Below, piece after piece: positions 50,250-60,800 of a stretch of DNA of 64,000 bases. How positions within the stretch are numbered: the first letter of the stretch is position 1; each line of letters starts with the position of its first letter. This stretch comes from Desertivirga brevis. Lineage in GTDB: Bacteria > Bacteroidota > Bacteroidia > Sphingobacteriales > Sphingobacteriaceae. The stretch lies in assembly GCF_017355835.1 (NCBI RefSeq), contig NZ_JAFEWF010000006.1, forward strand, positions 186,001-250,000, read 5' to 3'. The position numbers were made by a program, and so were the translations under genes. Under the pieces are notes generated by a model, which did not search any database, was not told the DNA's origin, and saw nothing but the letters and a program-made list of their open reading frames with translations.

Positions 50250-53200
50250 ATGAAGAGAGTTTTTAGAACTTTTGTATTAATTGCTTCCTGTGCTTTAGCC
50301 TCTCTGCCGTCTTATTCTCAGACGGTTCCGGCTCCAACAGTTGTTTCTCCGGTTAACTTATGTTTGAATTCAACGGCAGCGCCTCTTTCTGCAACAGGTT
50401 CAAATTTGCAGTGGGTGAACGAAGAAAAATTTGTTGTTGGAGGTTTAGCAGCATTAGCTGATCTAAGTTTAAACATAAATACTACCACTTCTAACAAGAT
50501 CACTTATTTCAGTACAACTGCAGCTAATGTGATCATTACTTCGGTTGATTACACAAAACCATTGCTCAGCTCTGTTACTAATTTAAGACTCGGCATTTTT
50601 GATAGTAACGGGAACTTGATACAACAATCGACTACTAGAACATCAATAGGCGTACTCTCAGGAGAGGAAACTATCTCAAATGTGTTTAGTTGCAAGCTGG
50701 AAAAACCGGGAGTGTACAGCATTAGGATAGTGGAAGGTTCAGGAACGGTAACTGGTTCATTATTTACGTCGGATTTAAAGTCGGATTTAGTCAATATCAC
50801 CGGCGTCTCTGGCACAGAGCGGATCTTTAGTAATATCAAGTACGTAACAACAACGCCACCAGTGCCATCAACCAAAGCCACCGGTACTTACAATTACTAT
50901 GTTACTCAGACCATAAATGGAAAAACCAGTACTGCTGCTAACATAAAGGTGAATGTGACAGCTGCCTTAGCGCCTGTTGTTCAAAGTCCGATCACTTTAT
51001 GCCAGGGCAGTGTAGCACCTATATTGAGTGCCACTGGTCAGAATTTGGTATGGACCAGAAGCATCAGTTCATCGATAGGAGGGTTGGCTGTGCATACTAC
51101 TGAGCAAAATTTGATGGAACCGTATTGGTTCACTACAAGGCTGACAGCCAACAAAACTTTCTTCACCACTAATTTACCCTATTTGACCGTTAGGTCGGTC
51201 GACTACTACATTCCTGCCAACTCAAGCGTAAACGGTCTCAGGCTTGCTCTTTATAATGAGGCAGGGGATCTAATCGCCAATTCTTCAACTACTACTACTC
51301 TTACAGCTGGAGCAAGTCCTGTTAAGGTTACCAACGTTTTTAATTATACAATTAATGCTGAGGGAAATTACGCTATTGGATTTTCAGCAGGTGCGGGCGA
51401 AGTAGGAAGATCTGCTACAGCCACCAATTTTCCTGTCACGGAGGCCAATGGTGCGATCAGCATAACCGGTAATCAGTTTGCTTCAGATGTTTTTAACAAT
51501 ATACAGTTCTCTGTTGCAACAGAAAGTTCAACCAATCCCACACCTTCAACAAATTATGTTGGTACTACTACGTACTATGTATCTCAAACGGTAAACGGTT
51601 GCTCCAGCCAGCCAGCCACGGTAATAGTAAACGTTAATGGTGTTACTTCAACTGTTCCTGGTGTTGGGTGTGCAAACAGTACAGTTACCTTACGGGCGAC
51701 CGCTTCTCCAGGGTATACATTAAATTGGTATGATTCACTTACAGGGGCGTCAAAAGGAACCGGCGAAACTTTTACAACACCGACAACGCTTACTCAAAGT
51801 AGAACGTATTATGTTTCGGCAACGAATGGCTCTTGCACAACCTCCCGTGTTCCGGTGCAGGCAATTATTGGAGGATATACCTGGAAGGGAACTACAAATA
51901 CAAATTGGGATCTGCTTTCAAACTGGACCACCTGTGTTGCAGTTGCTCCCACTGCCAGTTCAGACTTGACCATTCCTGAAACCTCGAGGGTATTAACGCT
52001 TGAAAAGGATCTCACGGTTAATAACCTGATCCTTCAGGGAAATGCTAAAATTATTCTGAATGGAAAAACCCTTACTGTAAACTCTATCTCAGGTACAGGG
52101 ATCATTGTAGGTAGTAGCACAAGCAGTTTGGTGATTAAAGGAAGTGCAGTAAGTCCTTCCTTGAAATTTGATCAAACTACTCCAGGTTCTACTAATGCTC
52201 TGCTTAACTTAAAGATCGAAAATAACTCAAATACCGTAAGCCTCGAAACTCCTCTGGTATTAAAAGGTTCCTTGAATATTACTGGCAATTCTGTTCTTAG
52301 GTCAGACGGTTATTTAGTTTTGGAAGCAACGAAAACGTCTAATGCCAACATCGGTTCACTTGCAGGCGGCGGTTCGGTTACAGGGAATGTAAAAGTACAA
52401 ACGTATCTGCAGGGAAGTACTGCCTCCTATAGGAACTTCAGGACCCTTACTTCTCCTGTCTTTGACGTTTCAAGTCCGGCTAAGGGATACAAGATAGCGG
52501 GCTACAAGAGTAAGTTACTTGTGACTGGTCCGGGGGGAGAAGCTAATGGTTTCGATGCATCTCCAAATAATGGTTCAACCATTAAGTATTATAATGAACC
52601 AAAGAAAAATCGCGAAAATCAATATTTATACCCTGCCAATGCTACAACAGAAGCCATAGCTCAGGGAAAAGGAATTTACTTTTATTTCAGAGGAAATAAG
52701 TTGAATGCTAATGGAAGCAAGTTCGTGAAGGTGAACGGGGCCTATGGCACTCCTGAAGATGTTGTGATGGAATATATGGGCCAGATCAACTCGGGAAACA
52801 TTTCCCCAACCATCACTTATACAAATAATCCTAATGAAGGAGCAAGCAACGGGTTTAACCTTATTGGAAATCCTTACCCGTCGGTGATCGACTGGGACAG
52901 CCCCTCAATTGAAAAGGTCAATATTGATAAGACGACAATCTGGGTGCAAAAGCAAAACGGCTCATTTGCTATATATAATGGTTCTGATAGCACCAACGGC
53001 GGTTCCCGCTTCTTACTGCCCGGACAAGGTTTCTTTATTAAAGCCACTGGAGCAAACCCATCCATCACCTTTAAAGAAGGTGCAAAAGCTGCAACAGTTG
53101 GGCCGCCGGTAAGGCTTATGGACCTGCGTAGTAATGGCTTGTTACTAGCTTCTAAAGGGGATGTACCACGGACACAGGCTTTGAAGAAAAGGGTTAGTCT

Positions 53201-54140
53201 CACCATGGTCAAAGACGAATATACAAGTGATGAAACGGTAGTGGTGCTCAATAATAATAACAGCAGCGATACGGATCCTGATGATATTAGTTATATGGGC
53301 GAGGCAGCTGTGAATCTTACTACCATAACTCCTGATAATAACTATCTGGCCATTAATTACCTGCCGGAAACAAGTGGGGAAACGGAAGTGAAACTGTATG
53401 CCACAGCTAGCGAGTCGGGTGAATACAAACTTTCCCTTACAAAACAGAGTGGCTTGGACGATTCCAGGATCTATCTCAAAGATAATTACACGAACAAACA
53501 GGTTGATTTAAAATCAGAGCCTACCTATAATTTCACGATCGACAAAGCTACTGCTGCTACGTTTGGAGGAGATAGGTTTAGCCTGGTGGTGAAGGCCCCG
53601 GTTACTTTGCCAATAGAGCTGTTAAGCATTGAAAGTACTATAGTAGGTTCTGGTGTTCAGCTAAAATGGATCACAGCTTCCGAGAAGAATAGTAACTATT
53701 TTGAGGTGGAAAGCTCGGTGGATGGAAAAGTATTTAAAACTCTTGCAAAGATAACGGCAGCCGGAAACTCTAACAGCAAGTTAAGCTATAGCTATGTAGA
53801 TACTAAGCCTTTTGCCGGAATTAATTATTACCGCTTGAAAAAGGTAGATAGTGATGGTGAGTATGCCTTTTCCAAGGTTGTTGCCGAAAAATTCAGCCTG
53901 ACTAATCAGGCATTAGATATCATCATTTTCCCCAATCCAGCAAGTGAAAGTATTCATATAAGTGGCAATCTGCCCGGCAAAACCGGCTTGAGCATTTATG
54001 CTTTGGATGGTCGCAAAATTATGGATTCAAATAACCGGACACTTGATGTGAGGAACTTACAAAAAGGTGGGTATATCATTGAAGTTGTAAATAAAGAAAC
54101 AGGTAACGTCCTGAAAAAAAGTAAGGTCCTTATTAATTAA
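50250..54140 (+). CDS. Large surface protein with type A T9SS sorting domain
   Basis: This 1296-residue protein has a Sec signal (1-23, SLPSYSQ). Two related segments of about 220 residues follow (VVSPVNLCLNSTAAPLSATG and VQSPITLCQGSVAPILSATG), each ending with Tyr-rich YNYYVTQTINGKTS or TTYYVSQTVNGCSS. Then come an Ig-like part (NWYDSLTGASKGTGETFTTP), a long beta-rich region (about 550-850) and a domain with LPIELLSIESTIVGSGVQLKW. The last 75 residues are a type A sorting domain (IIIFPNPASESIHISGN ... DVRNLQKGGYIIEV). It should be exported by the type IX system and attached to the surface, perhaps as an adhesin. Confidence 0.9.
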   Translation: MKRVFRTFVLIASCALASLPSYSQTVPAPTVVSPVNLCLNSTAAPLSATGSNLQWVNEEKFVVGGLAALADLSLNINTTTSNKITYFSTTAANVIITSVDYTKPLLSSVTNLRLGIFDSNGNLIQQSTTRTSIGVLSGEETISNVFSCKLEKPGVYSIRIVEGSGTVTGSLFTSDLKSDLVNITGVSGTERIFSNIKYVTTTPPVPSTKATGTYNYYVTQTINGKTSTAANIKVNVTAALAPVVQSPITLCQGSVAPILSATGQNLVWTRSISSSIGGLAVHTTEQNLMEPYWFTTRLTANKTFFTTNLPYLTVRSVDYYIPANSSVNGLRLALYNEAGDLIANSSTTTTLTAGASPVKVTNVFNYTINAEGNYAIGFSAGAGEVGRSATATNFPVTEANGAISITGNQFASDVFNNIQFSVATESSTNPTPSTNYVGTTTYYVSQTVNGCSSQPATVIVNVNGVTSTVPGVGCANSTVTLRATASPGYTLNWYDSLTGASKGTGETFTTPTTLTQSRTYYVSATNGSCTTSRVPVQAIIGGYTWKGTTNTNWDLLSNWTTCVAVAPTASSDLTIPETSRVLTLEKDLTVNNLILQGNAKIILNGKTLTVNSISGTGIIVGSSTSSLVIKGSAVSPSLKFDQTTPGSTNALLNLKIENNSNTVSLETPLVLKGSLNITGNSVLRSDGYLVLEATKTSNANIGSLAGGGSVTGNVKVQTYLQGSTASYRNFRTLTSPVFDVSSPAKGYKIAGYKSKLLVTGPGGEANGFDASPNNGSTIKYYNEPKKNRENQYLYPANATTEAIAQGKGIYFYFRGNKLNANGSKFVKVNGAYGTPEDVVMEYMGQINSGNISPTITYTNNPNEGASNGFNLIGNPYPSVIDWDSPSIEKVNIDKTTIWVQKQNGSFAIYNGSDSTNGGSRFLLPGQGFFIKATGANPSITFKEGAKAATVGPPVRLMDLRSNGLLLASKGDVPRTQALKKRVSLTMVKDEYTSDETVVVLNNNNSSDTDPDDISYMGEAAVNLTTITPDNNYLAINYLPETSGETEVKLYATASESGEYKLSLTKQSGLDDSRIYLKDNYTNKQVDLKSEPTYNFTIDKATAATFGGDRFSLVVKAPVTLPIELLSIESTIVGSGVQLKWITASEKNSNYFEVESSVDGKVFKTLAKITAAGNSNSKLSYSYVDTKPFAGINYYRLKKVDSDGEYAFSKVVAEKFSLTNQALDIIIFPNPASESIHISGNLPGKTGLSIYALDGRKIMDSNNRTLDVRNLQKGGYIIEVVNKETGNVLKKSKVLIN

Positions 54141-54150
54141 TACTTAGAAA

Positions 54151-54357
54151 TTGAAGAAGAAACTACTTGCAGTAATATTAATATTTATCCTTGGTCTTAG
54201 TTCAGTGGTTCAGGCCCAACCTCCGGGAGGAGGCTGTTCTCCGGACCCGGAAGTTGATTGTGATGATGACAACGGGCCTCTAGATTCCGGAGTATATTTT
54301 CTGTTAACAGCCGGTTTTGTTTATGGTGTAATGAAACTAAGAAGGGTGGAAGAATAA
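54151..54357 (+). CDS. Small exported protein with PID-CTERM-like anchor (TTG start)
   Basis: This 68-residue protein must start at TTG 54151, because TAG lies two codons upstream in frame and the first ATG comes far too late. It has a Sec signal (KKKLLAVILIFILGLSSVVQAQ), a short Pro/Gly/Cys/Asp-rich middle (PPGGGCSPDPEVDCDDDNG) and a C-terminal block PLDSGVYFLLTAGFVYGVMKLRR. That block, P-x-D followed by a membrane helix and a basic end, resembles the PID-CTERM sorting signal known from Bacteroidota. It starts 10 bases after the large cargo gene and is probably in its operon. Function unknown. Confidence 0.7.
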   Translation: MKKKLLAVILIFILGLSSVVQAQPPGGGCSPDPEVDCDDDNGPLDSGVYFLLTAGFVYGVMKLRRVEE

Positions 54358-54381
54358 ACGTTATGTCCCTTAACCTCTTTT

Positions 54382-54419
54382 ACTGGTCGTAGGTAAGCGG
54401 TAGCGGCCCTGCCTCCAGT
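54382..54419. repeat. REP-like palindrome, copy 7 (diverged)
   Basis: ACTGGTCGTAGGTAAGCGG...CCCTGCCTCCAGT; the left arm fits the family but the right arm has several changes. It lies 25 bases after the small anchored protein. Confidence 0.7.
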
Positions 54420-54851
54420 ATGCTCTTTATCAGCAATCCTTTCTTAGAATTGATTGTGAAATACAGGCTCAATTTCCGCAATGTAACTGGCGCCGGTTAC
54501 TGTTTGCATAATTGGTTGCGCTAATCCGCTTGCTCAGATTCTTGCATTTTCTACAGCTTCTGTATGGCAAATATTCCTGAGGTTTTCAAGGCCTGTATGG
54601 TTAACCCTGTCTATTGAAGTATTGAGGAAAAACGCCTTCCCATTGAACCTAACTTATACTATTTATTGAAAATCTAATAATTATTCCCGTATAGTAAGGT
54701 GACTGTGTTAAAAAAATATCGTATTCTTTAACCAATCCATTATTTATCGCATCTTTGGAAAATGGTGAGTAGCGAACAATTATAAAGTGAAATTGTTTGC
54801 AAATATTTTTTTCTAAGCGATTGAGCCTCTGCCAGTCTTTTATTAATTCTA
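54420..54851. other. Intergenic region before the MBG-repeat gene
   Basis: About 430 bases, AT-rich, without a gene I can support. It should hold the promoter of the gene at 54852. No clear promoter motif or hairpin was found. Confidence 0.45.
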
Positions 54852-57800
54852 ATGCGGTTTATGAGAAAACCTTTACTTCTTGTTTTTTTATCATTTTTAT
54901 CGATCTACAAATGCTTCTCCCAAACTAATCACGTTGTAATTAGCGAGGTGTTCGGAGCGGGGACTTCAACCAATTCGTATCGGGACTTTGTAGAGCTTTA
55001 CAATCCTACTGGCTCAACCATCGACATGTCTGGATGGTCTATCCGGTATAAATCAGCTACCGGTACCGCTGCTTCGGCGTCCCTTACTTTTCCTGTTGGA
55101 ACTAAAATTTATCCGTACGGCTATTTCCTTATTGGGCTTATGGGTTCTAACCCCAATGTTGATCCGGATTTAAGTGGGTCAATTGACCTGTCTGGAAGCA
55201 CAACAGGTGGGGGGCACGTAGCATTATGTTTGAATGTTTCTACTGGTACTTCCCCGTGGCAGTACCAGGTGGTTGACTTAGTAGCTTGGGGAACTGGCAA
55301 TACCCCAGAGGAAAGCGCAGCTCCTTCCCATCCAGCCCTTCCTGGTTCTATCGAGCGAAAGGCGCTTTCTACCTCAACGGCTTCCTCCATGACCGTAGGA
55401 ACGGACGCTTTACTAGGAAATGGGTATGATTCTAATGATAATTCTAAGGATTTTATAGTACGCACCAAACAGGACCCGCAAAGCCAGAAATCTGGAGCCT
55501 ACGAAAAGACTGGCCCGCCAATAGATAATTTAGGGTACCCTGCTGCAACTGATTTGACTGCGACTGAATTTAGTTTGCAAAGTAGTCTTGATGTCAAGGG
55601 AACTTCGTTTTATGTAATTCTACCTGATGGTGCTGAGGCGCCTTCAGCTACACAAGTAAAAAACGGACAAGATGCAGCATCGTTGTCCGTCCGATCTGGG
55701 AATTTAAGTGTAAGTTTTGCAAATAAGGTGTTCACAGTTGTGCTGTTACTACTCCAGCCAAATACTTCTTATGATGTTTATGTGGTATCCGAGAACGAGC
55801 AAGGTGTCTTGCAATCATCACCTGTCAAGTTAGATATTACCACACTCAGCAACGGTGATACAACTTCACCAACTATAACGTCGGTTACTGTACCTTCCAA
55901 TGCAACTTATATAGCTGGTCAAAATCTTGACTTTACTGTTAACTTTGACGAAAAGGTTGATGTAGCTTCTGGAACACCAACACTAGGATTAACTATAGGA
56001 ACAAGCCCGGTAACTGCTTCTTATGTTTCGGGAAGCGGTACTACAGCACTTCTATTTCGCTATACAGTTGCCTCGGGAGATGAAGATATCAACGGGATAA
56101 GTTTAGCTTCATCGATTACAGCAAATGGTGCTACATTGAAAGACGAGGCTGGAAATGATGCTATTCTCGGTTTAACTAATGTTGGTGTAACCGGATCAGT
56201 GAAAGTCGATGCAGTAGTGCCTTCATTAAGCACCGTCACCATCGCTTCAAATAATGCAACGAATACCTTGGCAAAAGAGGGCGATGTTATTACCTTAACA
56301 ATAGCTGCCTCTGAGTATATCAATACACCAATAGTAAGGATCGCGGGTCAAAATGCAGCCGTTACAGGTTCCGGAACCAGCTATACGGCTACTTATACTA
56401 TCACCAGTGCAACAACTCAAGGACCTGCGGCAATTGTTATCGCTTTCACTGATATCGCAGGAAATGCGGGAACCGATGTAAAAGCAACAACAAATAGCAG
56501 CGTAGTAACAGTAGATAGAACTGCACCATCGATTCCTTCTGGTTTATTATCAACTGCAGGTGACGCAGAAATTAATTTAAACTGGAATGCGAATACCGAA
56601 AGCGACCTCAAGTCGTATAAGATTTATGCGGGTACATCAAATAATCCAACAGTTTTTTCGGCAGAGGTTGATGCTCCAACTGCAGCAAAGCTTGAGAGCG
56701 GATTAACAAACGGAACGACTTACTATTACCGTTTAACAGCAACAGATAAAGCAGGAAATGAAAGCTCTTACTCTACAACAGTAAGCGCAACTCCAGTAGG
56801 ATCCCAAACTATTACGTTCAATGCATTATCAAATAGAACTTATGGCGATGCATCATTTGATTTAGGGGCAGAAGCTTCTTCAAATCTTAAGGTTAGTTAT
56901 GAGAGCAGTAACACTGCAATAGCTTCAATTAGTGGAAACTCTGTTACTATTCATAAAGCAGGTACGGTAACCATTACTGCTAAACAAGCTGGTAATAGCT
57001 CTTACCTGGCGGCTCCAGACGTTATGCAAACTTTAGTTATCAATCCTAAGGCTTTAACGATTACAGCTAATAAGGTAACTAAGATATATGGGGAAACCTT
57101 AACGGGAAAAATTGCTTCCACTGCCTTTACCCAAGTGGGGCTTGTAGGTACAGAAACGATTGGCAGTGTAAGCCTTGCTTATGGAACAGGTGCAGCACCA
57201 ACAGCTGCTGTAAATACATATACAGAGCAAATAACGCCTAGTGCAGCAACTGGAGGAACTTTCACTCCGGCTAACTATAGCATTACTTATACTAAAGGAG
57301 ATATCGTTGTTGATCCGGCTGCTTTAACCATTGCCGCTAAAAATGCAAGTAAAGCATATGGACAGACTTTAATAGCCACATCGGAATCTATAGGATTCGT
57401 TGCGATTGGTCTTCAGAACGGTGAAACAGTAGGTAGTGTAAGCATTGCATACGGAGCCGGAGCGGCCGCAGGTGATGCGTCAGGTACCTACATTGATGCT
57501 GTAACTCCAAGTGCAGCAACCGGAGGTACATTTACGCCAGCCAACTACACTACTACCTATGTTAAAGGTAATATCGTTGTTGCAGGTGCCAGTCAGACTA
57601 TTACTTTCAATAGCCTGGAAAATAAAACTTATGGAGATGCAGCATTTAGCTTAAGTGCTACAGCCTCTTCAAACTTAACGGTGACTTATACAAGCAGTGA
57701 TCCAGGAATAGCTTCTATTCATGGAAATAAAGTAACTATTCATAAGGTGGGGACAGTTACCATAACAGCTCAACAAGCTGGAAATGTAAATTTTTCTGAA

Positions 57801-60800
57801 GCAACGGATGTAGAACAAACGTTAAAGATTAATCCTAAGGCTTTAACAATCACTGCTAATAAAGCGACAAAAACTTATGGTGAGAGTCTTGCCGATGAAA
57901 CAGGTTCAACAGCCTTTACTTCAAATGGGCTTGTTGGAGCAGAAACAATAGGCAGTGTGAGTCTGGCTTATGGAACTGGAGCAGCTGTAACGGCTGCAGT
58001 AGATACCTATATCAATCAGGTAACGCCCAATACAGCTATAGGTGGAACCTTTACCGCAGCTAACTATAGTATTACTTATGCTAAAGGAGATCTGGTTGTA
58101 AACAAAAAAGCAGTAGGAGTAACAGCAGTAGCTAAAAACAAAACGTATGGCGATACTGATCCTGAACTAACCTACAGTATCACATCTGGCACCCTTGTAG
58201 GCAATGATCAGTTCAGCGGAAGCCTAAGCCGCGAAGCGGGAGAGAATGTAGGTGAATACGCCGTTCAGCAAGGATCATTGGCACTAAGCAATAACTATGA
58301 TCTTTCTTATACTGGTGCGAAACTGACCATTGGCAAAAAAGCAGTAGGAGTAACAGCAGTGGCTAAAAACAAAACGTACGGTGATACTGATCCTGAACTA
58401 ACCTACAGCATCACTGAAGGCACCCTTGTAGGCAATGATGCCTTCAGTGGAAACCTAAGCCGCAAAGCGGGAGAGAATGTAGGTGAATACGCCATTCAGC
58501 AAGGATCCTTGGCACTAAGCAATAACTATGATCTTTCTTATACTGGTGCGAAACTGACCATTGGCAAAAAAGCAGTAGGAATAACGGCAGTAGCAAAAAA
58601 CAAAACGTATGGTGATACTGATCCTGAAGTAACCTACAGCATCACTGAAGGCACCCTTGTAGGCAATGATGCCTTCAGTGGAAACCTAAGTCGTGATGCT
58701 GGAGAGAATGTAGGTGACTACACCATTAATCAGGGAAGCCTCGCGCTAAGCAACAACTACACGCTATCTTACACTGGTGCAAAGCTGACTATCGGAAAGA
58801 AAGCAATTACGGTAACAGCAGCAGCTAAGAATAAAACCTATGGGGAGGCAGACCCTGCTTTAAGCTACAACATTACTACAGGAACTTTGGTAGGTAACGA
58901 TGGGTTCAGTGGAAGCTTAAAACGTGAAACAGGTGAGAATGTAGGTGAATACACTATTAACCAAGGAACACTTACATTAAGTGATAACTACACGGTTTCT
59001 TATAATCCAGCAAAACTGACTATTGGTAAGAAAGCAATTGCAGTAACAGCAGTAGCGAAGGATAAAACCTATGGTGAAGTTGATCCGGCTTTAAGTTATG
59101 ACATCACAACTGGCGCTCTTGTAGGAAATGACGCCTTTAGTGGAGCCCTAACCCGTGATGCCGGAGAAGATGCAGGGGAGTACAAGATCACCCAAGGAAC
59201 ACTTGCCTTAAGCGATAACTATACGCTTTCTTATACTGCTGCGAAACTGACCATCGGAAAGAAAGCAATTACGGTAACAGCAGTAGCGAAAGATAAAACG
59301 TATGGTGAAGCTGATCCAGCATTAAGCTATGATATCACTACAGGTGCTCTGGTAGGTAACGATGCCTTTAGTGGAGCACTAACCCGTGATGCCGGAGAAG
59401 ATGTAGGAGAGTACAAGATCACCAAGGGAACCCTTGCACTAAGCGATAACTACACGCTTTCTTATAACGCTGCGAAATTAACCATCGGAAGGAAAGCAAT
59501 AACAGTAACAGCAGTAGCGAAGGATAAAACCTATGGTGAAGTTGATCCTGCTTTAACATACAACATTACTACAGGAAACCTGGTAGGTAGCGATGCCTTC
59601 AACGGAAGCTTAACGCGTGAAATAGGAGAGAATGTAGGCAAGTATGCTATTAATCAGGGAAGCCTTGCATTAAGTGATAACTATACGCTTTCTTATAACC
59701 CGGCTAAACTGACTATTGGAAAGAAAGCAATTGCAATAACCGCAGTAGCTAAGGATAAAACGTATGGTGAAGCAGATCCTGCTTTAACATATAACATAAC
59801 AACAGGTGCCCTTGTAGGCAGCGATCACTTTAGCGGAAGCTTAAGTCGTGATGCTGGAGAGAATGTAGGTGACTACACCATTAATCAGGGAAGCCTTGCG
59901 TTAAGCAACAACTACACGCTTTCTTACACTGGTGCAAAGCTGACTATCGGAAAGAAAGCAATTACGGTAACAGCAGCAGCTAAGAATAAAACCTATGGGG
60001 AAGCAGACCCTGCTTTAAGCTACAACATTACTACAGGAGCACTTGTAGGTAACGATGCCTTTAGCGGAAGCTTAACACGTGAGGCCGGAGAAAATGCAGG
60101 AAGCTATTCCATCAGGCAAGGAACACTTGCATTAAGTGCTAATTACAATCTGTCTTATAACAGTGCCAACCTGACTATTGCTCAGAAGGCCCTTACTGTA
60201 ACAGTAAACAATCAGACCAAGACTTACGGTGCACTTAACCCTTCATTAACCGTAACTTACTCAGGTCTGGTAAATGGTGAGACTACTCTTAACCCTGCAC
60301 CAACTGTTACTACAGCAGTAACGGCAGCAACAGGAATAGGAAGCTATGATATCACCGCAATCGGAACTGCAGTAAACTATAATGTGACCTATGTAAAAGG
60401 TACATTAACGGTTACCAAAGCAGCGTTAACGATCACAGCAGATAACAAAGAGAAGATCCAGGGAATAGCAGTGCCAGCCTTAACGGCAAGCTACAGTGGA
60501 TTTGTAAACGGAGAGGATAAGTCAGTATTGTTAACTCAGCCGGTACTTCATACGGATGTAGTTGCAATGACAGGACAAGGGGACTACCCGATCAACTTAA
60601 GCGGAGCAACTGCAGCAAACTATGCGATCACGCATATTCCGGGTATCCTAAAAGTGAAACCAGGTTTCCCGACAGGATTAAGCCTGGCCGCTTCAACAGT
60701 GTATGAGAATGCAGCAGCAGGAGCCCTTGCAGGAACCTTAAGCTCCACCTCAGACGATCCGACCACTACGTTTGCTTATACGTTTGCAGATGGAGCAGGA

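Noticed and set aside
58101..60185. Regular repeats that could be taken for a CRISPR array or satellite
   Set aside because: The 231-base unit is fully coding, in frame, and encodes MBG domains; there are no spacers.
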